Shown here: piece after piece, positions 30,501-38,940 of the stretch
How positions within the stretch are numbered: the first letter of the stretch is position 1
Layout of the letters: every line of letters begins with the position of its first letter
Source: Maea johnstoni
Taxonomy: Eukaryota; Annelida; Polychaeta; Spionida; Magelonidae
Reading direction: 5' to 3'
Length of the DNA stretch: 64,000 bases
Assembly: GCA_963942565.1 (NCBI GenBank)
Contig: OZ012686.1
Span: forward strand, 29,485,066 to 29,549,065
Made by a program: the position numbers and the translations under genes
The notes under the pieces: model-generated
The model's input: the letters and a program-made list of their open reading frames with translations, nothing else
Told to the model about the DNA's origin: nothing
Database searches by the model: none

Positions 30501-32988
30501 CATTTTTTTTCGATTCGATCATTGACATTTTATTTTTCGATTCCGATTATTTCGATTCGATTTTGAAGAACTGCACTAATAGAATATTTTCAAATGTTCC
30601 AGTCTATTTTTGTGGCTGGGATCCTAAGATTCTCACAATGCAAAGACAATGAAGGTTTTCTTAACACTTTTTAATTGAATACTTGAGTTTCTCTTCAAAA
30701 TTCTTGTTAGTGTTGGCTAAAAAAGGCAAAAAATGGTGAAAAAGGCTGAAAAAATGTGTTTCAATTAATTGACATAACAATTGACAAAATATTTTTTTCA
30801 ATTAATTGGAAAAATTATTTTGATCGATCGATACTTGTTATATCAATGACAGTCCTAGTGCCAATACATGCAGAACGCAACTTTTGGGCTATTCGCCACA
30901 GCCAGCCTATTCAGGTTGACCGGCTGGTTTCATATCCACTTGTTTTTATTCATCTAAGTTGGAACTTACTTCCCCTACTAGTGGTTTGGTTATCTGTTCT
31001 GTTGGTATAACAGCTGTCAGTGGCACTGACTGTCTAAGATCATCACAAATACTCTCAAGAACAACATCTTCATTTGTGCGACATAACTCTGAGATCTTGT
31101 CATCTAAAAAGAAAGAAAAATACAATAATAATAACATAATTATCCTTCCAAAGTAAATGTTGTTATATTACAGAATTAAAGCAGAAAGGTATAGATATGA
31201 GGGAGATGCAACAAGGGGCCAATTACCATACAATCTTATAAGCCCCAGTGCATGATCGACGGTTATGTATGTGGTTAAGCGTGACTACCATGAATGCAGT
31301 GCAATGGGTGCAGATACTGCATCATTGAGGACCAAAATTAACCTCTTTAAATAAAACATGCCCATTGGCCGCAAGCACAGTATATCAGTAAGGGCTGCAG
31401 AACCTGCATCGTTAAGGACCAACCTCTCTAAAATAGAACATGCTCATTGGCCGCAAGCACAGTATATCAGTAAGGGCTGCAGAACCTGCATCATCAAGGA
31501 CCAACCTCCCTAAAATAGAACAAGCTCATTGGCCGCAAGCACAGTATATCAGTAAGGGCTGCAGAACCTGCATCATCAAGGACCAACCTCCCTAAAATAG
31601 AACAAGCCTATTGGCTGCAAGCAGGGTAAATCAATTAGTGCAGAACCTGTGCACATCATCATGAACCATTACCCCCCTAACATAGAACATGCCTATCGCC
31701 GGCAAGCAGGATATATCAGTTGATCCTCTGCAGTGACTCGTATCCAAGGCCATTCAGCAAGATTTGCTGGCTCCCAGACCATGTGATGTTCGACTAAGCT
31801 AGGTTAAAGGAAGTCTGAGGGGATGGGTATTTAATACAATATAATTAGTAGCTGCTCATAACTTTTTGGAGACAGTCAGCAGCAGCATTTAGCAAATTCT
31901 ATACAGGCTGCAGAGTAAAAAACTTAAGCGAGATTCTGACAGTGGCAGTGAGCATGCAAGCATCCAATGTGTACTTGGTATAAGTACTAACATAGTAGGG
32001 GCAAGCTGCTATCTAGTTATTGGTTCTACCGTCTAGCTCCTTGGGGCTAGGACTCTTCAATACCTGGGTTTTGACACAATTAGTTTCACCTTAGATGAAT
32101 AAAAGAATAGATATGTAACGAGAGACCACGTACTATATGCGCTATATAGTGAATACCTGGCTATGACCTGGGAGTAGTAGACAGGGAGTGGGCACTGGTC
32201 TTGCATCATCAAATTTCGCTGCCTCTCACTATCTGACCTAGATAGGATGACATCCCCCAGCCAGCCAGTCAGCATGCTTACTGCACAGATCATGTGACCA
32301 ATACAACCCCAGGCTACAGCGCGTAACCCGAGGCGCAGATGCCGTAGAGACTAGCATGCGGTACCTATGGGGTTGCGGATCAAGGGGATGTATTTCTCTG
32401 CTATGACAGAGGTCTCGAATCTGGCCTAAGTGTGATGCCACTCGGTCACAAAGACCAATGAGGGCTCTCGTATCGTTTTCATTACAGAGAAACTTGCGCA
32501 CCAACATACACAGAACGCGCCTTTTGAGCTATTCGTCGCAGCTGGGAGTAGTAGACAGGGAGTGGGCACTGTGCATGCGTCATCAAATTTCGCTGCCTCA
32601 CACCACTACGAGTCATAGATAACATGTGTACCCCAGGATTGGCTGCCTGCTGGTTTCACAGGCCCTGGGTCAGACTGAAATTGCCCCTAAACCAATCACG
32701 TGACCAATACTTCCCCAGGCTACACTGCGTAACCTGAGGCGCACATACCGTAGGTACTAGCATGCTTGTGCAGATTGACCAGCTGGTTTCATATCCACTT
32801 GTTTTCATTCATCTCAGACAGAGATCAGAATCAGACTTGTACCAGGAGAGTCAGAGTGCAAAAAAAGTGTTAAAAAGCTTACCTGAACAAAATTCATTTT
32901 TTAACCAAAATAAAAACTTTCGCACGCTCTTTTGGTCTGTGCTTGCAACAATATTCTTGAACTGCTGCTGGGCTGCTGACAGATCCAT
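21449..32988 (-). CDS. class I SAM-dependent methyltransferase, nine exons
   Basis: Coding exons on the minus strand are 32988-32883, 31103-30970, 29824-29683, 28931-28810, 25047-24937, 23852-23807, 23344-23284, 22475-22385 and 21586-21449. All have GT donors and AG acceptors, and phases agree, giving 951 bases and 316 residues. The N-terminal ~125 residues include a CxxC pair (Cys116, Cys119). The Rossmann methyltransferase core begins at IIDIGSRLGPVLYG (motif I, Asp157-Gly168). Then come YGVELN (acidic Glu182), VVHADV (Asp210), VIVMNNVFEFF (motif IV-like, 224-233) and GSLLVTIPS. The Met at 32988 is the first in-frame Met after an upstream stop. I recognise the family as an uncharacterised animal methyltransferase; the substrate is unknown. 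It is divergently paired with the gene at 33211. Confidence 0.88.
21628..21939. mobile_element. candidate hAT-like MITE in intron 8
   Basis: The left end CAGGGTCATAGTCACGA matches the inverted right end CAGGGACTTAGCCAGGA at 13 of 17 positions. The body contains several 'ctgtcca' words. No convincing target duplication remains, so the call rests on the ends alone. The CAGGG plus TTAGCC style resembles the better-supported element at 35692-36001. Confidence 0.45.
22184..22395 (-). repeat. 39-bp minisatellite copying the exon 8 splice donor
   Basis: Units begin at 22184, 22223, 22261, 22300, 22339 and 22378 on the plus strand (spacing 38-39 bp). On the minus strand each of the last five reads CACCTCCAG then GTAGGTCC, the real exon 8 donor, and then CCTTTTCAGCTAATAG, which contains an acceptor-like CAG. 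The true donor lies in the unit nearest the exon. Reading through stays open as repeats of QHLQVGPFSANRG (13 codons). Confidence 0.9.
22385..22475 (-). CDS. methyltransferase exon 8
   Basis: Acceptor TTTTTTTAG, then IWMFLYETMRKSGSLLVTIP and SVEVSLQHLQ; donor CAG-GTAGGT. It enters in phase 2 to complete Arg241 and leaves in phase 0. It encodes the strand after motif IV. Confidence 0.88.
22643..22952 (-). mobile_element. tRNA-derived SINE
   Basis: Read on the minus strand, the head is GACAAAGTAGCTCAGTTGG (A box), then GGTCGCTGG and TCAATTCC (B box), followed by a unique body and the end GCCTGCTAGGGG to an AATACC tail. The element at 61463-61762 is the same family in the other orientation. The tRNA-like head cannot close a normal acceptor stem and flows into the body, so this is a SINE and not a tRNA gene. 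It lies in intron 7 of the methyltransferase, which is on the same strand. Confidence 0.88.
23284..23344 (-). CDS. methyltransferase exon 7
   Basis: Acceptor TTCATTTCAG; encodes ADVIVMNNVFEFFAPMDIQA; donor AAG-GTAAT. Enters in phase 1 and leaves in phase 2 (61 bases). Carries the motif IV-like NNVFEFF segment. Confidence 0.88.
23807..23852 (-). CDS. methyltransferase exon 6 (46-bp microexon)
   Basis: Acceptor TTATAACAG; encodes VVHADVCTQESLLKQ; donor CAAG-GTAAGT. HADV is the conserved acidic loop that follows the second strand of methyltransferase folds. Phase 0 in, phase 1 out. Confidence 0.88.
24937..25047 (-). CDS. methyltransferase exon 5
   Basis: Acceptor TGTCCTACAG; encodes AYYYSHASRIYGVELNGELC and QLQERVLEKYRLQDRVQ; donor CAG-GTGGGT. 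Phase 0 at both ends, 37 codons. Carries the acidic residue that binds the ribose of SAM in this fold (Glu182). Confidence 0.88.
25541..25693 (+). mobile_element. LINE reverse-transcriptase fragment
   Basis: The plus strand reads YLGGRLDQDLTGKSMAQKN and NASLKFLYRKKMYFNQYCRK before a stop at 25694. The YLG...LKFLYR pattern is the thumb region of non-LTR reverse transcriptases. It ends abruptly and the following bases do not continue the domain. It sits in intron 4 of the methyltransferase, antisense to the gene. Confidence 0.65.
26820..27830. repeat. ~159-bp satellite array in methyltransferase intron 4
   Basis: The anchor 'ggaaccactatggaaa' falls at 27144, 27303, 27462, 27625 and 27784 (spacings 159, 159, 163, 159). 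A diverged unit is at 26825. Units share 'atcctattgcatagcatgag' and 'gacatcgctgtcggttagg'. The inner units are nearly identical, so the array expanded or homogenised recently. Confidence 0.93.
27840..28440. other. GC-rich intronic insert of unknown origin
   Basis: Base composition changes sharply, with CpG-rich words such as 'ttggccgcttcgcggccgcc' and 'ctcggccgcttcgcggccac'. A ~45-bp segment around 'agatcgattg' and 'gccgcg' is repeated near 28186 and 28227. The A-rich end near 28400 recalls a retroposed piece, but I cannot name a family. Short open frames here lack motifs. Confidence 0.45.
28810..28931 (-). CDS. methyltransferase exon 4 (SAM-binding motif I)
   Basis: Acceptor CTGTTTCAG; encodes FISHSASIAEIKYLFQFALP and DLSGKTIIDIGSRLGPVLYG; donor GGC-GTGAGT. 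Enters in phase 1 (completes Asn128), leaves in phase 0. Confidence 0.88.
29200..29395. mobile_element. piggyBac-type MITE, copy 1 (decayed)
   Basis: Starts TTAACCCTGAGGC and ends GCAGCAAAAGGCCTAA, matching the better-preserved copies at 38113-38330, 38737-38940 and 44659-44864. The shared interior includes 'gatgagtacccatatgccag'. The right TTAA has decayed. Confidence 0.75.
29683..29824 (-). CDS. methyltransferase exon 3
   Basis: Acceptor GATTTTTCAG; encodes NADCDPATTVHVDAFLYDDD through YCKRCGAHQTAPL; donor CTCA-GTAAGA. Phase 0 in, phase 1 out, 142 bases. Contains the CxxC pair that may bind zinc. Confidence 0.87.
30305..30958. mobile_element. TIR element inserted at the exon 2 donor
   Basis: The ends CTTAGATAAATAAAAG and its inverse CTTTTTATTCATCTAAG-like right end (…TTTTTATTCATCTAAG) are flanked by TTGGAAC at 30298-30304 and 30959-30965. 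The right duplication begins at position +5 of the methyltransferase exon 2 donor. Without the nested hAT MITE the element is about 270 bp. A longer, rearranged relative is at 32090-32817. The class is unclear; a 7- or 8-bp duplication would fit hAT or P. Confidence 0.7.
30482..30857. mobile_element. hAT MITE nested in the TIR element
   Basis: Ends TAGGGCTGTCATTGA and TCAATGACAGTCCTA are inverted with one mismatch, flanked by GCGCCAAT and GTGCCAAT (7 of 8 match). The 376-bp body is AT-rich with TTCGATT words. Its ends resemble those of the element at 62873-63281. Confidence 0.85.
30970..31103 (-). CDS. methyltransferase exon 2
   Basis: Acceptor CTTTCTTTTTAG; encodes DKISELCRTNEDVVLESICD through TKPLVGE; donor GGGGAA-GTAAGT. 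Phase 1 in, phase 0 out, 134 bases. The donor abuts the target duplication of the TIR element. Confidence 0.85.
31240..31760. repeat. ~82-bp minisatellite in methyltransferase intron 1
   Basis: The anchor 'cattggccgcaagcacag' or its variants falls at 31362, 31445, 31527, 31609 and 31692. Units share 'agggctgcagaacctgcatc' and 'aaggaccaacct'. The last two units are diverged. Confidence 0.9.
32090..32817. mobile_element. relative of the TIR element at 30305
   Basis: Starts CTTAGATGAATAAAAG and ends TTTTCATTCATCTCAG, with internal blocks shared with 30305-30958 such as 'gggctctcgtatcgtttt'. A ~190-bp internal block containing 'gggagtagtagacagggagt' is present twice (from about 32168 and 32545). 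No flanking duplication is visible, so it is rearranged. It lies in intron 1, next to exon 1. Confidence 0.65.
32883..32988 (-). CDS. methyltransferase exon 1 with start codon
   Basis: Starts ATG at 32988 and encodes MDLSAAQQQFKNIVASTDQK through NEFCS; donor TCAG-GTAAGC, phase 1 out. The in-frame sequence upstream of the Met is open for about 25 codons back to a TGA but has no other Met. Confidence 0.85.
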
Positions 32989-33210
32989 CCTCGTAGTTAT
33001 CAACCCCACGTTAGGTTCTATTTCATCGCAATCAGCATTCGAAAATACCCTGCTTTGATTGGGTCATTCAAGTGATCATTTCAATATATGACCAATCAAA
33101 AGAGAGACTCGATATGTCTTCTACGGTGAAACAGAGCCATTCACCGGATATAGGGAAATCCCTTGATGTGAGCATGCGCACAATGCGCTGTCAAAAGGGA
33201 TTCCCCCAAC
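32989..33210. promoter_or_regulatory. divergent promoter shared by two host genes
   Basis: Only 222 bases separate the two start codons, so both 5' UTRs and promoters must overlap here. Visible sites are a CCAAT box (33092-33096), GCATGCGCA at 33172-33180 (an NRF-1-type element, common in CpG-type divergent promoters), and two NF-kappaB-like decamers, GGGAAATCCC (33153-33162) and GGGATTCCCC (33197-33206). No TATA box is obvious at the expected place. Factor assignments are by consensus only. Confidence 0.65.
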
Positions 33211-33347
33211 ATGGCGCAAGCGGGAAATGCAGATGATGGCGATCGGGTAGCAGTCTCTAAGGATGCCTTAGACGGAATAGAGCGGCTCATCAGGGTCACA
33301 CAGTCCATGACAGAAACAATGTCAAAAATAAACGGCTCGATGGAAAG
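33211..33347 (+). CDS. basic-tail protein exon 1
   Basis: Encodes MAQAGNADDGDRVAVSKDAL through NGSME; donor GAAAG-GTACGA, phase 2 out. Confidence 0.75.
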
Positions 33348-35212
33348 GTACGAAATGCCATGTTACCGGCCCAATGCTGATGGTTTCCGTTCACACCTTG
33401 AACACAAACATGCTGGTCAGTGACTCAGTGGAGGTGCCTCAGCCTCAGGTGGTCAGGTGACCAAGGGGAGGTGGCCGTCTTGGCCACACCCTGCGGTTTT
33501 GGCCATGAAAGGTGTCCGTCTAGGTAGGTGGCCATCCTGAGAGATGGCCATCTTTACCCGTTACCTTGTAATGCACCAGTCATAGTGTTGTGTTGGCCAA
33601 ATGTTAATGTTGTATTGCTCTGGTATTACTGATTACTATTCTTGAATCTTGTATTCTAGTAGTTTTATTGCCATCAGTGGTAAATTTATTGTAGGTGTAG
33701 TGTACCTACTTATGGCTTGGCGGCAAAGCACAATAAAGTTGGGGGCATTACATTTTTTTCCTGTCGGGTCTATTCCACTTTGATCGGTGGCTCCGGGAAA
33801 CAATAAATCAAGTAACCATCGCCTAAATTAGCATTTTATGTTGCTATCAATGTGGTGCTTGAAAAGTGAGGAGAGGATGCTCCTAAAATGTGCTTTGTTG
33901 TTCAAAACTAGCAAAATACATACATCTGTTAAGAAATACCTGTGCATACTACCCTTCTTTTTATATCGATTGCAATGAAACATACAACACAAAAGGAATG
34001 CAAGAGTAATATAGAAAACCTAATATATAATTTGGCTGTTAAAAAGTCTATTTCTTACATTCTAAATAACTAAATAAGAAGTAATTTAATTTTTCTATTT
34101 TGTATTACATTGCAGAATTCTTGATGACAAGGAGGAGGTGAAGGAATTGGAAGAGAGTTTGGTAAGGAAAAAAATCTTTTTGCATCTGGACTGATACTAA
34201 TGAACTGGGAAAGTGAAAAGAAAACTGTAGATACATTTAACCAGTAGTTCACTATCATTGATGTGAAAGAGTATACATGATTCTTGATGTTTTATGCAGG
34301 ATCTGTCCGATAGGACAATTACAAAGTTTTCAAATCTAGGTTGAATATTTACAACCTCTAACAGAGTCTGCTCTTGAAAAGCTGGGATAGTTTGCCCTCC
34401 TGAAATCTGTACATGTTTTATCAATGGACATTTTGCAGTATGTTGTATGTGTGACAATAACCTTAAATTAACTTATTTTGAAATTCAATGTGGGGCTGAT
34501 AGATTTCAACTGCCACTATCCACATACAACTAGTAGCACCGATTGATTACTGTCAGATTCTGTGATGATATCTTTCATTTGAAAAGAAAGCTGATATTCC
34601 AATGTTACAAATAATATAATAGGCTGGATCAGATATGTTAATTGTCAATGTTATAAAAAATGTATAATGATATAACAATGATATGATGCTATATGTTATA
34701 TATTGTTATAATTCCAGTATTCCTGGTGATCATGCAGGCCTAAAAAAAGATGTTTGGTTCCTATTACATTACACTACCTAGTTTGTGTCCCCTGCCCTAA
34801 ATTTTTTTTGCCAATCCTACTAAAAAATGAACTTTTCCTACCAGAAATAGCCTCGCCATCCTAAATATCAATTCTCAAACCATTTAATTATCAATTTCTG
34901 GATGAGCAGAAGTACAATTACTGCATATAAAGACAATTCCAACAAGGCAAACCTTTATTTAAGCCATCCAACTCCAGGGAGTCGTGTTAGTTAATGAAAA
35001 TAATAAAAAAAAATATATTTTTAAAAATCCCTACCTATATTTTTTAAGGTCGTATTATTAAATAGGAACCAAACACTTTTTTTTGCCTCATGATCATGCA
35101 CAAGTTTAGTTATGTTTATCTTTTACAGACTACACATCAGCAGCTGCCTGCAGCAAAGAAAAAGAAGAGAAAGAAAAAGAAGAAGGGTAACAATGAGTCA
35201 GAGAACCAGTAA
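33211..35212 (+). CDS. 88-residue coiled-coil protein with basic tail, three exons
   Basis: Exons 33211-33347, 34116-34161 and 35129-35212 join in phase to give 88 residues. Start context CCAACATGG is favourable. Residues ~15-61 (SKDALDGIERLIRVTQSMTE onward to EEVKELEESL) are charged, heptad-like and probably helical. Residues 71-80 are ten consecutive Lys/Arg residues, a possible nuclear or nucleolar signal. I do not recognise the family. An unspliced reading would end after 70 codons at 33423, but the good GT/AG sites and the downstream poly(A) signal at 35264 favour splicing. The divergent pairing with a methyltransferase suggests shared expression, not necessarily shared function. Confidence 0.75.
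34116..34161 (+). CDS. basic-tail protein exon 2 (46 bp)
   Basis: Acceptor TTACATTGCAG; encodes ILDDKEEVKELEESL after completing Arg46; donor TTTG-GTAAGG. Confidence 0.75.
35129..35212 (+). CDS. basic-tail protein exon 3 (terminal)
   Basis: Acceptor CTTTTACAG; encodes TTHQQLPAA, then ten basic residues, then GNNESENQ and TAA. Confidence 0.78.
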   Translation, partial: TTHQQLPAAKKKKRKKKKKGNNESENQ

Positions 35213-35263
35213 CCATTGACTTTACTTTTGACATTTTTATGGACATGATAAAATCTGGTGCTT

Positions 35264-35269
35264 AATAAA
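35264..35269 (+). terminator. poly(A) signal AATAAA
   Basis: Canonical hexamer 52 bases after the stop codon of the 88-residue gene. Confidence 0.75.
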
Positions 35270-35387
35270 GGGTCTAATGACTTGAAGTATGGAACCAGTT
35301 TGCAGCATATTGAATTCTTGATGAGAAAAATCTAGCCACCCAGTATTCCTGCAGCGAAATTACTATAAAGCATAATGGGGATAAGTA

Positions 35388-36130
35388 GAATTTCCAGTGC
35401 TCAAACAATAGGGTATAGGCAACCAAGTCAAAGACTTTTCCCCCTGGGGAGCCATACTCTTCATGTTAATGGTCGACCAATTCTGCATCAGGCCGCCTTC
35501 AAAGCCTTCCAGTGCTCAACCAATAGAGTACAGGCAACCAAGTCACAAACTGTTTTCCCCCTGGGGGCGACCTATTCTTCATCAGGCCGCCTACAAAACC
35601 TTCCAGTGCTCAACCAATAGAGTACAGGCAACCAAGTCACAGACTGCTTTCCTCCTGTGGAGTCATACTCTTCATGTTACTGGGCGACCTACAGGGGCTT
35701 AGCCGCAATGTGTCCAGCGTGTCATTTGGACACGCAGAACACTGTTTTTTGACAGTTTGGACACCCAAAAGTTTGTCAGAATTTACTGAAGATGACTTTT
35801 CTTAGAAGATAGAAGATGTAGAAGCTGTAGTGTCACTTTTATAAGACACACAAAGCAGTATCTGGCCTAAAAAAGCAAAATCTGTAAAGGTATATGGTCT
35901 ATCTTATTAGTAGTATGTATTTGGTACCACACTTTGGACACGCAAAAGTCTTTGAAACCTCTATTTGGACCCCCTGTTTCCAAATATCGGCTAAGACCCT
36001 GGCGACCTATTCCTCATCAGGCCACCTACTAAAGCCTTCCGCTGCTCAACCAATAGAGTGCAGGCAACCAAGTCACAGACTGTTAATGCTCCATGAGGAG
36101 TTATTCTCTCCATATCACTGGTCCATGGCC
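35388..36130. repeat. ~95-120-bp minisatellite split by a MITE
   Basis: The module 'ccagtgctcaaccaatagag' plus 'aggcaaccaagtca' and 'ttcatcaggccgcct' recurs at about 35388, 35505, 35602 and 36034. The last two units are separated by the hAT MITE at 35692-36001. Open frames of ~80 codons follow the repeat and are not genes. Confidence 0.8.
35692..36001. mobile_element. hAT MITE inside a minisatellite unit
   Basis: Ends CAGGGGCTTAGCCG and CGGCTAAGACCCTG are inverted with one mismatch and flanked by a perfect 8-bp duplication GCGACCTA (35684-35691, 36002-36009). 310 bp, no coding region. Removing it restores a normal minisatellite unit (compare 35571-35594). Confidence 0.9.
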
Positions 36131-36819
36131 ATCTATTGTGTATCAGCCATCCTTCCATTCCCTTCACTATGATCGCACACATCCAGGCGGTTAATACACA
36201 ATGCACCACATTATGGAATCAACGCAAATATGCTTTTAATATTTTTCAATGTCATTTTCATGACAGTCACAAAATAACACAGCCTCAGGTACCCAGTGCA
36301 TGCAAGAATGCAGGCTTGAGGTAGATAAGTCATCTGTGGGTATGGATTGTCACAAGGCAAAAGTGTGTGAATGGTTGACTTGTTTAAACCGACAATTTAC
36401 GACAATGATCTCTGAAAATAACTGAATGCTCAATATGTGTTTTACTGTTAAATCAATGATATGAACATATTTTCACAAACAGCTCAGTATTTGATGGCTG
36501 ATAATTGAAATTCAGCCATTTGATCTCTATCTGTGTACCTATAAAAATAAATAAAAGTTTACTTGTTATTGTCACAATAATCTTAATGAGTTACATGGAA
36601 AATAAAGCGTGAATTCCCCAAAATTTAAGAAGGAGAGTTTTTTGGGGGGTTCAAATTGATATCTCCTGCAAATATTTATTCTAGATACTTTGGTCAAAAA
36701 GATGTCTTCAAAATAACCAGACTTCTTTTGACAGGCATGAATGAGTTAGTAAATACTGTTAGGTTCAAGGATGTTTCTCAACTATTTCTGTTTGGCAAGA
36801 GAGGTGTGTGTCTTCAATA
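36131..36819. other. no gene recognised
   Basis: AT-rich sequence with short frames only. Nothing supports an exon or a named repeat. Confidence 0.5.
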
Positions 36820-37304
36820 CAGGTGAACTCGGATATGATGGACCACTGTACCGCAGACTTTTGGCAATGACGGACAATATGCTTGGTCCCAGCGTAGGCT
36901 GGATTCCGTATGCCAGAACTCGGCTACCACAGACCAATATCACGGCACATACGATGCTATCGATGTAACTAGCACTGTGTATGCCGGACAAACGCGTGTC
37001 TAGCAGTCGGCTTATTCCTGCCGAGACTAAGACATGTGCTGAGTTACGTTCGGCCAGACAGCACTCATTTCGCACCATCTGGTAGTTAGCGTAGCAGACA
37101 AATACATGACTTGTTTAGTAAAAGTCCGGCCAAGCATATTATTTCGCTGCTTTGACTTTTATACCTATCAAATGAGGTCCCCAATGCAATAGCATACACA
37201 CTTGCATATGCCGGACTGAATCCGTCATATGCATATGACAGATTTTGCATATGACGGACCAATTTTCCTGGTCCCACTAGGTCTGGCATATGCGAGTTCA
37301 CCTG
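36820..37304. mobile_element. MITE, TA target site, second family copy
   Basis: Starts CAGGTGAACTCG and ends CGAGTTCACCTG between TA dinucleotides. It shares internal blocks with 3943-4441, including 'agacaaatacatga' and 'gcatatgacgga'. It has several internal inverted TCCGTCATATGC words near 37225-37260. 485 bp, non-autonomous. Confidence 0.85.
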
Positions 37305-38112
37305 TATATCGTTTGATGGCATTGATGGGCATTGGAAGGCTACAAGTTGTACATGCATATCACCTAACAATGACGATTCTATTGTCTTCCTGTAATCAAG
37401 GCTGTATTGAAATGCCTTACAAAAGATTGGAATGTTTTTGTATTTGAATGAGCTTGAGCACTTGTTATTATTTATGAACATTAAAGTCTATGTTTTAATA
37501 TATTATTGTCGAGTTTTTATTCATTCCTGACATTAAGTCACCTGTTTTGCATTTGATTGTATTTCACTAGAACATTCAACTGAAGAGTTTGACTGAAGAT
37601 TGTAATTCTAATCTAAATTAATTCAAAGTCTTCATAAAAGAAAATCTTCAATCTGGCAGTTTTATTATTTATTTTTCAATTTGTGGAATAAAAATCATTG
37701 GCGTAATTTGTAATACCATGCAAAAAAGAATTGATCTTACCTTAGAGAGGAACTTGGCCCTAAGTGTAATCTATGGTCCTGATGAGTAGGCAATGGTACA
37801 GGATCTTAGTACAATACTAAATTCCAAAAGTAAACGGGAACAGTGCATCACTGTTTGTTACTTCTTGATGGTAGTAAATTGATTTATTTGCAGCTTGAAC
37901 AACTCTGCAGAAAGGCAGTTTCTGAGGCAATGGCTTTGTAAATTAACGTCAAGGTAGCCATGAGGTGGTTACCGTGATTCGATGCCGCGGGAGATTGCCC
38001 AAATGCCGAAGAAAATTGCTCTGTGACGGCACCGTAAGTAAAGAGGTGTGCTTCACGGTGTGGCCTTGGTAGAAAACCTCGTATTGGAGAATCTATGTTG
38101 GAGCCGAGTACC
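37305..38112. other. no gene recognised
   Basis: AT-rich to about 37860, then mixed sequence. No frame, splice pattern or terminal repeat that I can support. Confidence 0.5.
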
Positions 38113-38330
38113 TTAACCCTTCCAATGCTGAGTCTACTTTTGTCCAAAGCACAAGGACGCTAAGTCTTTTTTTGAAAACCAACAAAACCCTGTCATGTTG
38201 GTATTCATTGGATAGCTCTCGCTGAGTACTCTCAGATGAGTACCCATTTGCCAGGGTTTCAATAATTTCAGTTTTTTTGCATCATTTTGTATTGGAAAAA
38301 TTTAATAGCCACCAGCAGCATAAGGGTTAA
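38113..38330. mobile_element. piggyBac-type MITE, copy 2
   Basis: TTAACCCTTCCAATGCTGAG at the left and CAGCAGCATAAGGGTTAA at the right form inverted ends with TTAA at both edges. TTAA target and CCCTT start are typical of piggyBac relatives. 218 bp, no coding. Confidence 0.85.
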
Positions 38331-38736
38331 TCCATCACATTTTCTCGTCTCATCCTGCCGTGCGAGCAGATAGATCAGATCATTCTCTCAAGCATGTATT
38401 GCTTTTACTTTTACTTAACTTTTGCTCTCATGTAATCTAATGCCATGTTATATTGTGCCGTGTGAGTGACCACCTTCATCTGGTTAATGATTAGTATCAG
38501 CTAGAGTAGCACACGCAGGCTCATTTAGAGATTGCTACTGAGATAGCATAAGGCGCTGAATGCCTTCTGAATAAAGCGAATGCGCTTTGCTTGTTAAGTC
38601 AATACACGCTGACTTCTCCCTTCTACATACCCAAATATAGCTTCATGGACGTCACTTCTGTCACTCTGACCTGACTCAAAGTCAACTTGACAAACCAGCT
38701 TACAACGGATATTTTATTCGATGATGGAGGATTGTC

Positions 38737-38940
38737 TTAACCCTTCCAACGTTGAGGCTATTTTCGTCCAAAGATTATTGAATACTAGTACCATCTAAAC
38801 CCTTGCATGTTGGTATTTGTTGGGTAGCTCCCGCCGAGTACTATCAGATTAGTACACATATGCCAGGGTTTCAGTAATTTTTCAGCTTTTTTTGTATCCT
38901 TTCGTATTGACAAAATTAGCCACGAGCAGCATAACGGTTA
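38737..38940. mobile_element. piggyBac-type MITE, copy 3, interrupted at its right edge
   Basis: Starts TTAACCCTTCCAACGTTGAG and runs to GCAGCATAACGGTTA. Its terminal TTAA is where the 5.27-kb element has inserted; the matching TTAA resumes at 44212. Confidence 0.82.
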
